Of a stretch of DNA of 18,427 bases, positions 7,393 to 14,333 are shown piece by piece. A model generated the notes under the pieces. That model saw nothing but the letters and a program-made list of their open reading frames with translations, had not been told where the DNA came from and did no database searches. The translations under genes and the position numbers were made by a program. Source of the DNA: Treponema sp. (GTDB taxonomy: Bacteria > Spirochaetota > Spirochaetia > Treponematales > Treponemataceae); contig JALNVF010000057.1 in NCBI GenBank assembly GCA_023231445.1, positions 1 through 18,427 on the forward strand, read 5' to 3'. Numbering within the stretch: position 1 is the first letter of the stretch; each line of letters starts with the position of its first letter.

Positions 7393-7743
7393 ATGAATAC
7401 GACAGGCTTTCCTTCCCCAGCTCAGGGATATGAAGACAGTACACTAAATTTCAACGATATACTTATAAAGCATCCTGCCTCGACGTTCGCGATGAGATAT
7501 GCCGGCAGGAATATAATGTCCTGCGGTATATTTCACGGGGATATTCTTGTTGTCGACAGTTCCTGTCATCCTGCAGCGGAAAAAACAGCTGTAATCAGCA
7601 CAGTATCAGGGGCTTTCCGGTGTGTAAAACTTATACCTGATTCTGCAGACGGCAATAAATTCCTCTATGCAGATGAATATGACGTATATCATCCTGTCGT
7701 ACAACTGTTCGGAATAGTTACCGGAGTAGTACGCTGTTTATGA
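7393..7743 (+). CDS. umuD: UmuD'-like protein lacking the cleaved N-terminus and catalytic Ser
   Basis: UmuD' is the activated accessory subunit of translesion polymerase V. E. coli UmuD becomes UmuD' by RecA-stimulated self-cleavage between Cys24 and Gly25. This protein of 116 residues starts MNTT and then GFPSPA, matching E. coli from Gly25 (GFPSPAA), so the 24-residue arm is absent from the gene. A stop codon at 7381 in the same frame, with no start codon between, excludes an upstream extension. The nucleophile region GDSM reads GRNI, with Asn40 at the Ser60 position. The Lys97 position aligns to Val78, with Lys79 next to it. The rest of the fold (HGDILVVDSS, LFGIVTGVV) is kept. There is no Shine-Dalgarno; the gene overlaps umuC by ATGA. 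I infer a constitutive UmuD' form. Confidence 0.85.
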   Translation: MNTTGFPSPAQGYEDSTLNFNDILIKHPASTFAMRYAGRNIMSCGIFHGDILVVDSSCHPAAEKTAVISTVSGAFRCVKLIPDSADGNKFLYADEYDVYHPVVQLFGIVTGVVRCL

Positions 7744-9029
7744 TTATGCATGTCGATGCAAACAGCTTTTATGCCTCGTGTGAACGCATATTCCGGCCTG
7801 ATCTGAACAAATCACCGATAGCAGTGCTCTCGAACAACGACGGTATTACGATTTCACTTGACAGTATCTGCTGTTCTCTCGGATTCAGAAGAGGCGACGT
7901 CTATTTCCGTAAAAAACCGGCGTACTCAGCAAAAAATGTTGCTGTATTCTCGTCGAACTATACACTGTATGCGGATATAAGTATGCGTCTCAATCTTCTC
8001 TACAACGAGTATGCTCCGGAAACAGAACAGTATTCCATCGATGAAAGTTTTCTTTTCTATCCAGACTGGAAAAATATATCATTTACCGGTCTGGCGGAGG
8101 AACTCCGCACGGAAGCACTCCGCCAGATACACATTCCCGTATCAGTCGGAATAGCTCCCACAAAAACACTTGCAAAGATGTGCAACAAACTCGCAAAAAA
8201 ATACGGCGGTGTATGCAACTGGCATGAGCTGGACGGCGAATCCGTACTCTCGCAGTATCCTGCATCAGACGTATGGGGTATAGGTCCGTCAAAAGCAGAT
8301 GTACTTTCCCGGTTAGGCGTTCATACAGCATACGACCTTGCAAATTTTCCACTTGAAAAAGCTAAAAAATATCTTTCAATCACCGGTTTCCGTACTGTAC
8401 AGGAACTGAACGGCATTCCGTCTCAAAACAGTCCGCGTTCTGAAATCCGGCAGAATATTTCTGTCAGCAAATCGTTTGCACGCGGAGTCACCGCTATCGA
8501 AGAACTTGAAACTGCGCTTGCAGAATACACGCAGCTTGCAGTAACGCGGATGAGATCAGAAGGATCTGCATGTACACTTGTATCGATTTACCTTATGACA
8601 GCACGTGCATACGGAGGAATAAACAAAGACAAAGAATACTTCAACAGTGCTCTTGCAAGACTCCCGTGTGCAACGAGTTACCTGCCTTCCATACTTCAGG
8701 CGGCAGTCGGACTTATGCATTCCGTTTACAGGAAGGGATATTCATACCGCAAAATTATGGTAAGCCTCATCGGTCTTGAAAAAGATATGGAAGTCCAGCA
8801 TGAACTTTTTAAGGAAAATCAGCAGTGTAAACAGGAAAAATACCGCTCTGTTATGGGAGCCTGCGATTTTATCAACGAAAAATACGGACGGGGTACGATT
8901 CATCCCTGCATGAGAGATCAAACAGATGATAAAAAGGCAGACGGAACGCAGTCAGCATGGATAATGCAGCGTTCTTTTCTTTCGCCTTCATATACGACGC
9001 GGTTCTCCGGACTGCCGGAGGTATTCTGA
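7740..9029 (+). CDS. umuC: Y-family translesion DNA polymerase UmuC (Pol V catalytic subunit)
   Basis: An error-prone polymerase of 429 residues that copies past DNA damage together with UmuD'. The catalytic acids are visible: Asp6 in MHVDANSFYASCE and Asp101-Glu102 in YSIDES. The helix-hairpin-helix region reads DVWGIGPSKADVLSRLG (177-193), and the little-finger and UmuC C-terminal region ends QRSFLSPSYTTR, as in E. coli. QHELF (353-357) may be the beta-clamp motif, at the place of E. coli QLNLF. The fingers segment usually reading NNDGCVIARSNEAKALG is NNDGITISLDSICCSLG, a marked deviation close to the nucleotide site. The start codon overlaps the umuD' stop (ATGA), so translation is coupled. 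The stop overlaps the DUF72 start by one base. Confidence 0.95.
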   Translation: MIMHVDANSFYASCERIFRPDLNKSPIAVLSNNDGITISLDSICCSLGFRRGDVYFRKKPAYSAKNVAVFSSNYTLYADISMRLNLLYNEYAPETEQYSIDESFLFYPDWKNISFTGLAEELRTEALRQIHIPVSVGIAPTKTLAKMCNKLAKKYGGVCNWHELDGESVLSQYPASDVWGIGPSKADVLSRLGVHTAYDLANFPLEKAKKYLSITGFRTVQELNGIPSQNSPRSEIRQNISVSKSFARGVTAIEELETALAEYTQLAVTRMRSEGSACTLVSIYLMTARAYGGINKDKEYFNSALARLPCATSYLPSILQAAVGLMHSVYRKGYSYRKIMVSLIGLEKDMEVQHELFKENQQCKQEKYRSVMGACDFINEKYGRGTIHPCMRDQTDDKKADGTQSAWIMQRSFLSPSYTTRFSGLPEVF

Positions 9030-9856
9030 TGAAACTTCTGTCTGACAAAAAAATCGTATGGGGAACAAGTGGATACGACTATCCCGAATGGCGCGGAGTT
9101 TTTTATCCTGAAAAACTTAAACGCAGTGATTTTCTTGCATACTATGCCATGCATTTTACTGCATTAGAAGTAAATTTTACATTTTACCGGATGCCGGTGG
9201 AAGAACAGCTCCGCTCTATGATGAACCGATCCGGGAGGAAAATACTTTTCGCTGTAAAAGCACCCAGGAGTCTGACGCACAACGCCGGCCCCGGATGGGA
9301 TATAGATGCAGCGTCATTCCGCGCTGCCCTGCTCCCCCTTGTAAACGGCGGCATACTTTCTGCTGTACTGTTCCAGTTTCCACAAAGCTTCCATTATGAA
9401 GTTAATAACCGGATATATCTGAACAATCTGCTGTCTGTATTTACGGATTATCCTTCCGTCGTTGAATTCCGTCATTCATCATGGTTTACGGAGCGCGTAT
9501 ACAAAGGTCTTGATAAACGGGGAGCAGGCATTGTACTCTGCGACATGCCGCATATCTCAGCTCTTCCACCACTTGTCCCCGTCGTAACAGGGAAACGTGC
9601 ATACATCCGATTCCACGGCAGAAACGCGGACAACTGGTATGTACAAACTGCTGATAACTCCGCCGGAACAGAAGGTGCAAACGGCAGCAGCCGGTACAGG
9701 TATACATACACCCCGAAAGAACTTGCAGCATCTGTTCCTTTTGTAAAAAAGCTGGCCGAAAAAGCGGAAATAACCCATGTATTTTTCAATAACCACCCGG
9801 ACGGTGCTGCAGCCGTGAATGCAGAACAGATGAAGGAACTTACTATTGAATCATAA
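9029..9856 (+). CDS. DUF72 (YecE-like) TIM-barrel protein
   Basis: A DUF72 family protein of 275 residues; the biochemical function of the family is not established. Its motifs appear in order: WGTSGYDYPEWRGVFYP (11-27), the EVNFTFYRMP segment, FAVKAPRSLTH, LFQFPQSFHY, VEFRHSSW, the RFHGRNADNWY segment and a C-terminal HVFFNNH. There is no signal peptide. The start ATG at 9029 shares its A with the umuC stop TGA and has GGAGG 8 nt upstream. An earlier in-frame start at 8957 lies well inside umuC and is less likely. Translational coupling to a DNA-damage polymerase suggests, without proof, a role in genome maintenance here. Confidence 0.92.
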   Translation: MKLLSDKKIVWGTSGYDYPEWRGVFYPEKLKRSDFLAYYAMHFTALEVNFTFYRMPVEEQLRSMMNRSGRKILFAVKAPRSLTHNAGPGWDIDAASFRAALLPLVNGGILSAVLFQFPQSFHYEVNNRIYLNNLLSVFTDYPSVVEFRHSSWFTERVYKGLDKRGAGIVLCDMPHISALPPLVPVVTGKRAYIRFHGRNADNWYVQTADNSAGTEGANGSSRYRYTYTPKELAASVPFVKKLAEKAEITHVFFNNHPDGAAAVNAEQMKELTIES

Positions 9857-9880
9857 TGAACTCGCGTGAACAGCAGACTA

Positions 9881-9909
9881 TTTCTTTTATCATCTGTTTG
9901 GTATATAAT
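9881..9909 (+). promoter_or_regulatory. Candidate promoter for mtnA
   Basis: A perfect TATAAT at 9904-9909 lies 27 bp before the mtnA start. The -35 position 17 bp upstream, TTTCTT (9881-9886), is a poor match, so activation or a relaxed -35 requirement is possible. Confidence 0.5.
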
Positions 9910-9936
9910 ACCTAAAAACCTGTGGAGTGCTATTTT

Positions 9937-10974
9937 ATGGTTGAAACTATTTCATGGAAAAACGGTACACTTATTTTTCTTGATCAGACAAAACTTCCCG
10001 TTGAAGTTGTCTATAAAAAACAGAAAAATATAGAACAGGTATGGGATGCAATCAAACAGCTCCGTGTCAGAGGGGCACCAGCACTGGGTGTTGCCGGTGC
10101 GTATGGAATACTGCTGGGTATGCAGCACAGTCAGTCATTACCATCAGGGGAATTTATAACCGAGATGAAAAAAAAGGCTGCATATTTAAATTCATCGAGA
10201 CCAACCGCAGTTAACCTGAGCTGGGGTATTAACCGGATGATGGCAAAGGCGGAATCGCTGAAAAGTAAAAAATCAGACGAAATATGGGCTGAACTTGAAA
10301 AAGAGGCTGTCGCTATACATAATGAAGATAAAGACTTATGCAGGCGTATCGGTGAAACCGGCAAAGCGCTTATAAAAGACGGTATGGGAATTCTGACTCA
10401 CTGCAACGCCGGTGCTCTCTGCTCTACAGGAATTGGAACGGCGACGGCACCAATGTATACAGCATTCAGTGAAGGACGAAAATTTAAAGTATATGCCGAT
10501 GAAACACGTCCCCTTCTTCAAGGTGCACGGCTTACAAGCTGGGAACTGCAGCAGGCAGGTGTCGACGTAACACTCATATGCGACGATATGGCAGCTTTCA
10601 TGATGAGTAAAGGATTCATAAACCTTGTAATTACGGGGACAGACCGAGTCGCCTCAAACGGAGATGCAGCAAATAAAATCGGAACAATGGGAGTAGCAGT
10701 ACTTGCAAATTATTTTCATATTCCTTTTTATATAGCCTGCCCCTTTTCAACCTTTGATATGAACACGGCAGCAGGTCAGCAAATTCCGATAGAAGAACGA
10801 AATGCTGATGAAGTGCTCTTTTTCGGCGGGCGGCGTACCGGCCCCATCGGTGTGCAGGTACGTAATCCGGCATTTGATGTTACACCCCATGAACTTATAA
10901 CAGGCTATATTACTGAAAATGGTATAGTCAAACCACCTTTTTTTGAAAATCTGCATCGTAATTTTTTAAAATAA
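9937..10974 (+). CDS. mtnA: S-methyl-5-thioribose-1-phosphate isomerase
   Basis: MtnA converts methylthioribose-1-phosphate to methylthioribulose-1-phosphate in methionine salvage; in bacteria with partial pathways it also works on 5-deoxyribose-1-phosphate. It is 345 residues, the usual length. Diagnostic motifs are RGAPALG (45-51), LTHCNAGAL (153-161) with catalytic Cys156, GTDRVASNGD (234-243) with catalytic Asp236, NKIGT (246-250) and PFYIACPFSTFD (263-274). The ATG at 9937 is preceded by GGAG at 9 nt; the GTG at 9922 is part of that ribosome binding region rather than the start. No other methionine-salvage gene is in the window. An eIF2B-related regulator is unlikely given both catalytic residues. 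Confidence 0.95.
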   Translation: MVETISWKNGTLIFLDQTKLPVEVVYKKQKNIEQVWDAIKQLRVRGAPALGVAGAYGILLGMQHSQSLPSGEFITEMKKKAAYLNSSRPTAVNLSWGINRMMAKAESLKSKKSDEIWAELEKEAVAIHNEDKDLCRRIGETGKALIKDGMGILTHCNAGALCSTGIGTATAPMYTAFSEGRKFKVYADETRPLLQGARLTSWELQQAGVDVTLICDDMAAFMMSKGFINLVITGTDRVASNGDAANKIGTMGVAVLANYFHIPFYIACPFSTFDMNTAAGQQIPIEERNADEVLFFGGRRTGPIGVQVRNPAFDVTPHELITGYITENGIVKPPFFENLHRNFLK

Positions 10975-11002
10975 TTGCAAAAAGCAAAAAAATCATACAA
11001 TT

Positions 11003-11033
11003 TTCACAAAAAATCAAAATTATGTATTATAAT
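11003..11033 (+). promoter_or_regulatory. Candidate promoter for the SpoIIE-type phosphatase gene
   Basis: A perfect TATAAT (11028-11033) sits 32 bp before the ATG in a very A/T-rich stretch. TTCACA (11003-11008) is the best -35, with a long 19-bp spacer. Confidence 0.45.
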
Positions 11034-11065
11034 GGATTAATTTCGTTTTTTTTCAGGAGAATTGT

Positions 11066-12328
11066 ATGAGTGATTCAGAGAATACGTTCATCGATGAAAG
11101 TTTTTTTACCGGAGAAACAGAAAAACAGCAGGAAAATGATGCATTAACCTCTCTGCAAAATAATTTTTCACAAAAACAAATAGGTTCAATCGCTAAATAT
11201 GTAGAACCGATAAGTGGTAACAGTCCTATAGAAAATCTTATCGATATGTTTAAACAGCAGGAAAATCTATTTGCAGTTCCCGTAGAAGAATATGACCATG
11301 TAGTCGGTGTCATAGACAGAAAAACGACGGCGGCGGCAACAAATACTGCGTGGAAGCGTTTTACCTCAAAGAATATCATCGACTATACCCAGCGTGTTTC
11401 AACAATTCTCTATGCGCATGATTTCATAGAAAAAACGCTGCAGAAGGTATCCGATATAAACAGGGAGTATGGTATTATTTACTTTCCTGTATTCAATAAT
11501 AGAAGTTTCTACGGAATTGTCTCTCTTGACAATTTTCTTTCCCGTATTGCAGAAATCAGAGAACAGGATCTTGAAAAAGCCGGTCTCATTCAGCGCAATT
11601 ATTTCCCTGATTCATCATTGATTGCAAGGCTCCCGTATAAATTTCAGGCCTGGAACAAGATGGCAAATGCCCTTGGGGGAGATTTTTACCAGCTCTATCC
11701 GGTTTCCGATTCGAAAAGTCTTATCTGTTGTTTCGACGTTTCCGGTAAAAATGTTGCAGCCTCACTTTTAACGATTGCAATCGGTTCATTCTTTAAAACA
11801 CTGCCGTTACTTGCAAAAAAAGAAGAAAATCCTTCTCTTATCATATCGCAACTTGATGATTATCTTCAGCAGTCAGTCCCCCAGGGAAACTTCATAACAG
11901 CTGTTATCTGTTTTGTCGATCTGAATAATAGTAAACTGTTTATTTACAACTGCGGTCATACAATTACCTATATGCTCTATAAGGATTCGCCTTCCAGCTC
12001 TGCAGGAAAACTTGCATCCATTAAACCGGAATTACCACCTCTTGGTATCGGTGCCGTAAAAGCGGCACTTGAAAATGCGCAAAAACAACCGTTTTCTGTT
12101 ATTCCGCTTAAAAAAGGTATTCATCTGGACTTATATACAGACGGTTTCACTGATATGAAAAACGATGATGGTGTACGATATGAAGATGAGCTTGCAAAAA
12201 AGTTTTTTATCAATCTTTACGCAATAAACGATAAAGATGTATGTTCTACTATCGAACATACAGTTACTTCATGGATCCAGAATGCAATGCTTCCGGATGA
12301 TATTACGGTGATTGATATCCGTTTCTAA
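11066..12328 (+). CDS. CBS-like plus SpoIIE/PP2C-type protein phosphatase
   Basis: A PPM-family serine phosphatase of the SpoIIE/RsbU kind, 420 residues and soluble, that would act on phosphoserine regulators such as anti-sigma antagonists. Residues 38-160 look like a pair of CBS modules (the pattern VGVIDR near 80-85 and YGIVSLDNFL near 149-158 end each unit), probably a ligand-sensing domain. The catalytic domain has LGGDFYQ (203-209), FDVSGKNVAASL (223-234), CGHT (296-299), LYTDGFTDM (356-364) and PDDITVI (410-416); Asp206, Asp224, Asp359 and Asp411/412 are candidate metal ligands. The start is supported by AGGAG 7 nt upstream. It is a single gene with its own promoter. The partner anti-sigma factor is not in the window. 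Confidence 0.9.
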   Translation: MSDSENTFIDESFFTGETEKQQENDALTSLQNNFSQKQIGSIAKYVEPISGNSPIENLIDMFKQQENLFAVPVEEYDHVVGVIDRKTTAAATNTAWKRFTSKNIIDYTQRVSTILYAHDFIEKTLQKVSDINREYGIIYFPVFNNRSFYGIVSLDNFLSRIAEIREQDLEKAGLIQRNYFPDSSLIARLPYKFQAWNKMANALGGDFYQLYPVSDSKSLICCFDVSGKNVAASLLTIAIGSFFKTLPLLAKKEENPSLIISQLDDYLQQSVPQGNFITAVICFVDLNNSKLFIYNCGHTITYMLYKDSPSSSAGKLASIKPELPPLGIGAVKAALENAQKQPFSVIPLKKGIHLDLYTDGFTDMKNDDGVRYEDELAKKFFINLYAINDKDVCSTIEHTVTSWIQNAMLPDDITVIDIRF

Positions 12329-12333
12329 AGCAG

Positions 12334-12370
12334 AAAAAAATTCAGTCAGAAAACCACCGGTTTTCTGACT
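12334..12370 (-). terminator. Intrinsic terminator of the SGNH esterase gene
   Basis: A perfect 12-bp stem, AGTCAGAAAACC (12344-12355) with GGTTTTCTGACT (12359-12370) and a three-base loop, lies between two converging genes. On the minus strand it is followed within 3 nt by seven U (complement of 12334-12340), so it mainly ends the esterase transcript. It may also stop the phosphatase transcript less efficiently. Confidence 0.8.
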
Positions 12371-12376
12371 CATTGC

Positions 12377-13504
12377 TTATAAAACAGATTTCACCGCTTC
12401 GACAATCCGTTGCGCAGCCCTGAGGTGCGTCACAGGCCCAGGATGACAACGGGAACCATGTTCATTCTCTTTTTCAAGACTCATAGAAGGCAGTTCAACA
12501 ACTGAAACCCGGGAATTATTGTCTTCCTGTTTGTATTCAGATACCGACCTGCGTATACAGGGAGACAAAAGAGGAACATCACACATACCAAAGCACCAGA
12601 ACAGATATGCATTGGGATTACTTTCGTGAACTGTATGAAGAAAAGATTTTACCCCGACAGTTATTTTTTCTGTATCAGAACTGCATGGCTGACCCGTTTC
12701 ATCAAGACTCATTTTATATGCACGTCCGTCAGATGGATCTATCCATGCGTTTTGAGAAAAGGCCACTTCATCGTTAGTCCCCAGATTTATTACAACAACA
12801 TCCGCAGGACTGACTGAAAAATCATATAAATTCCGGGCTCCAAGACGTTCATAATATCCCCCCGGTACAACACCACAAACCTGACGATAATACGCCGGAA
12901 TATTGTTGTGTATATTGTTGTCCCATCCAGTTACAATTCCCCACCCTGACTGCGACACAATACGAAAATCTGCATCAAGTTCCTGTGCAGTAAGACAGGC
13001 ATAATTATGGTGTGTGGTCATCCATGACGGCAGCCATTCCATTTCATCTGGTGTTCCGGCAAGCCCCTCTCCCGTTGTAATACTGTCTCCGACAAATTCC
13101 ATCACAAGTTTTTTCGCCGCAACAGGAAGAAATTCTGCATTATCAGTAACACGCAGTGCATGCAGAATCAATACATGATCGGGATCATCCGGCATAGGCT
13201 GCGTGTCTTTCAGCAGCTGTACAGTTCGTTCTTTTTCTGACGAAACATTCTGATACAGACAGTACCACCGCCGGCCTCTTTCGACAATAAAACGGGCGAC
13301 CTGGGACCCATTAAGACGTACACTAACCCATGGTTCATAAATTGAATAAGAACTCTCAAGTTCAACCCATAAACTACCTGATTTAAGCCGGCATTCAATA
13401 CCACTCCCTGTCCAGAAAAGTGGGAGCATTTTTTTCTGCTTACAACTGCCCGTTCGTCCCAGTATATGGAGCTGAGGAATATCATTAACTGAGTAATCTT
13501 TCAT
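12377..13504 (-). CDS. CE2-like SGNH-fold esterase
   Basis: Two-domain SGNH hydrolase, 375 residues. An N-terminal beta-rich domain (about 1-125, with the pattern SLWVELESSYS and WVSVRLNG) precedes a C-terminal SGNH domain, the layout of carbohydrate esterase family 2 (acetyl-xylan or acetyl-sugar deacetylases). Block I is FVGDSITTGEG (nucleophile Ser141), the block II Gly is in SQSGWGI (187), block III is INLGTND (Asn244) and the catalytic His354 lies in CHPG. No signal peptide is visible, so it would act on imported acetylated oligosaccharides in the cytoplasm, unlike secreted CE2 enzymes. It has its own promoter and terminator. The start is ATG 13504, with no clear Shine-Dalgarno and a very short predicted leader. 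The exact substrate is uncertain. Confidence 0.82.
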   Translation of the reverse strand: MKDYSVNDIPQLHILGRTGSCKQKKMLPLFWTGSGIECRLKSGSLWVELESSYSIYEPWVSVRLNGSQVARFIVERGRRWYCLYQNVSSEKERTVQLLKDTQPMPDDPDHVLILHALRVTDNAEFLPVAAKKLVMEFVGDSITTGEGLAGTPDEMEWLPSWMTTHHNYACLTAQELDADFRIVSQSGWGIVTGWDNNIHNNIPAYYRQVCGVVPGGYYERLGARNLYDFSVSPADVVVINLGTNDEVAFSQNAWIDPSDGRAYKMSLDETGQPCSSDTEKITVGVKSFLHTVHESNPNAYLFWCFGMCDVPLLSPCIRRSVSEYKQEDNNSRVSVVELPSMSLEKENEHGSRCHPGPVTHLRAAQRIVEAVKSVL

Positions 13505-13515
13505 ATTAACTGGAA

Positions 13516-13542
13516 ACTATATCAGATTAACACAAAAGTCAA
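13516..13542 (-). promoter_or_regulatory. Candidate promoter for the SGNH esterase gene
   Basis: On the minus strand TTGACT (13542-13537) and TATAGT (13521-13516) are spaced by 15 bp, shorter than ideal. The -10 ends 11 bp before the ATG, so the predicted leader is only about 5 nt. Confidence 0.45.
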
Positions 13543-13617
13543 TTTACCAGACATCAGCTTACCAAAATCATACCTTTCCACGCAAATATCGGCGCGGAGA
13601 CACAGAAACTTTCAGGC

Positions 13618-13688
13618 AAAGTCCCCTTAATAGACGAACAGGAGGTTGCAGCAATGCGGCTTGTCCCCTGTTCGTTTCAGCGGACTTT
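13618..13688. other. Three-tier inverted repeat in the esterase-yigZ gap
   Basis: The 224-bp gap between the two minus-strand genes holds nested inverted repeats. The outer arms are AAAGTCC (13618-13624) and GGACTTT (13682-13688). The middle arms are ACGAACAGG (13634-13642) and CCTGTTCGT (13667-13675). An inner pair is GCAGC/GCGGC with one mismatch. On the plus strand the outer arm continues into TTTTT; on the minus strand, where the yigZ transcript would end, there is only a short U run. It could be the yigZ/parC terminator, a degenerate mobile hairpin or a small structured RNA. It does not match the SRP RNA core sequence. I cannot assign it further. Confidence 0.5.
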
Positions 13689-13728
13689 TTCTACAGACAT
13701 ATACAAACCTCTCTAAATTTTCTGATTG

Positions 13729-14325
13729 TCAAATCTGTATCTTACCGCTGCTCAGGTCTTTAATCATCAATGCAAATAAATCATATTCATCAGCACGGAG
13801 TTCCCCTCTCACAGTAACATTACCACCAAACTGTTCCGTTACATTAAACGTATGATACGACACCATCTTGCGTTTGATTCGTTCATACAGTGTATACTCT
13901 GCACAAAAAGAAAAAAAACGTTTTTCCGTAAGTTCTTCAAACGCAGAATGCCTGCCGGCTTCCGCAATAACGAGTTTCGCCGCATCGCCGTACGCCTTAA
14001 CAAGCCCTCCGGTACCAAGAAGCGTCCCTCCGAACCAGCGTGTAACAGTAAGGAGTACGTTCGTACAGCACCGTCCGGACAGTACATCAAGTACGGGCCT
14101 TCCGGCCGTTCCCGAAGGTTCCCCGTCATCGCTCATCCCGGTTACTTCAGCACATTTTCCCAAAACAAACGCATGAATCACATGAGTTGCATCACGGTAT
14201 TTTGTTTTCTGTGCTTTAATAAGAGAACGAGCTTCATTCTGGCATGTGCACGGCAGCAGTTCGGCAAGAAACCTGGACCCTTTTACAACTAAAGAAGCAG
14301 ATTCAGGTCTGACAAGTATATCCAC
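13729..14325 (-). CDS. yigZ: YigZ/IMPACT family protein
   Basis: A conserved protein of 198 residues, homologous to the N-terminal part of eukaryotic IMPACT; the bacterial role is unsettled, though ribosome or nucleic-acid contact has been suggested for the family. The family signature is intact: VKGSRFLAEL (14-23), DATHVIHAF (45-53), DDGEPSGTAGRP (66-77) and VTRWFGGTLLGTGGLVKAYG (93-112). The C-terminal 70 residues form the variable ferredoxin-like part. Translation begins at GTG 14325, only 8 nt after the parC stop, with AGGCAG overlapping that stop as a weak ribosome binding site, so the two genes are very probably one transcript. I see nothing broken. Confidence 0.92.
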   Translation of the reverse strand: MDILVRPESASLVVKGSRFLAELLPCTCQNEARSLIKAQKTKYRDATHVIHAFVLGKCAEVTGMSDDGEPSGTAGRPVLDVLSGRCCTNVLLTVTRWFGGTLLGTGGLVKAYGDAAKLVIAEAGRHSAFEELTEKRFFSFCAEYTLYERIKRKMVSYHTFNVTEQFGGNVTVRGELRADEYDLFALMIKDLSSGKIQI

Positions 14326-14333
14326 AAAACTGC

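Noticed and set aside
13618..13688. Small SRP (4.5S-like) RNA
   Set aside because: The diagnostic apical core around GGAAGGAAGCAGC is absent on both strands.
13839..14292. Frames of 96-146 codons on both strands over yigZ
   Set aside because: The yigZ frame contains the full family signature; the others are antisense or shifted readings.
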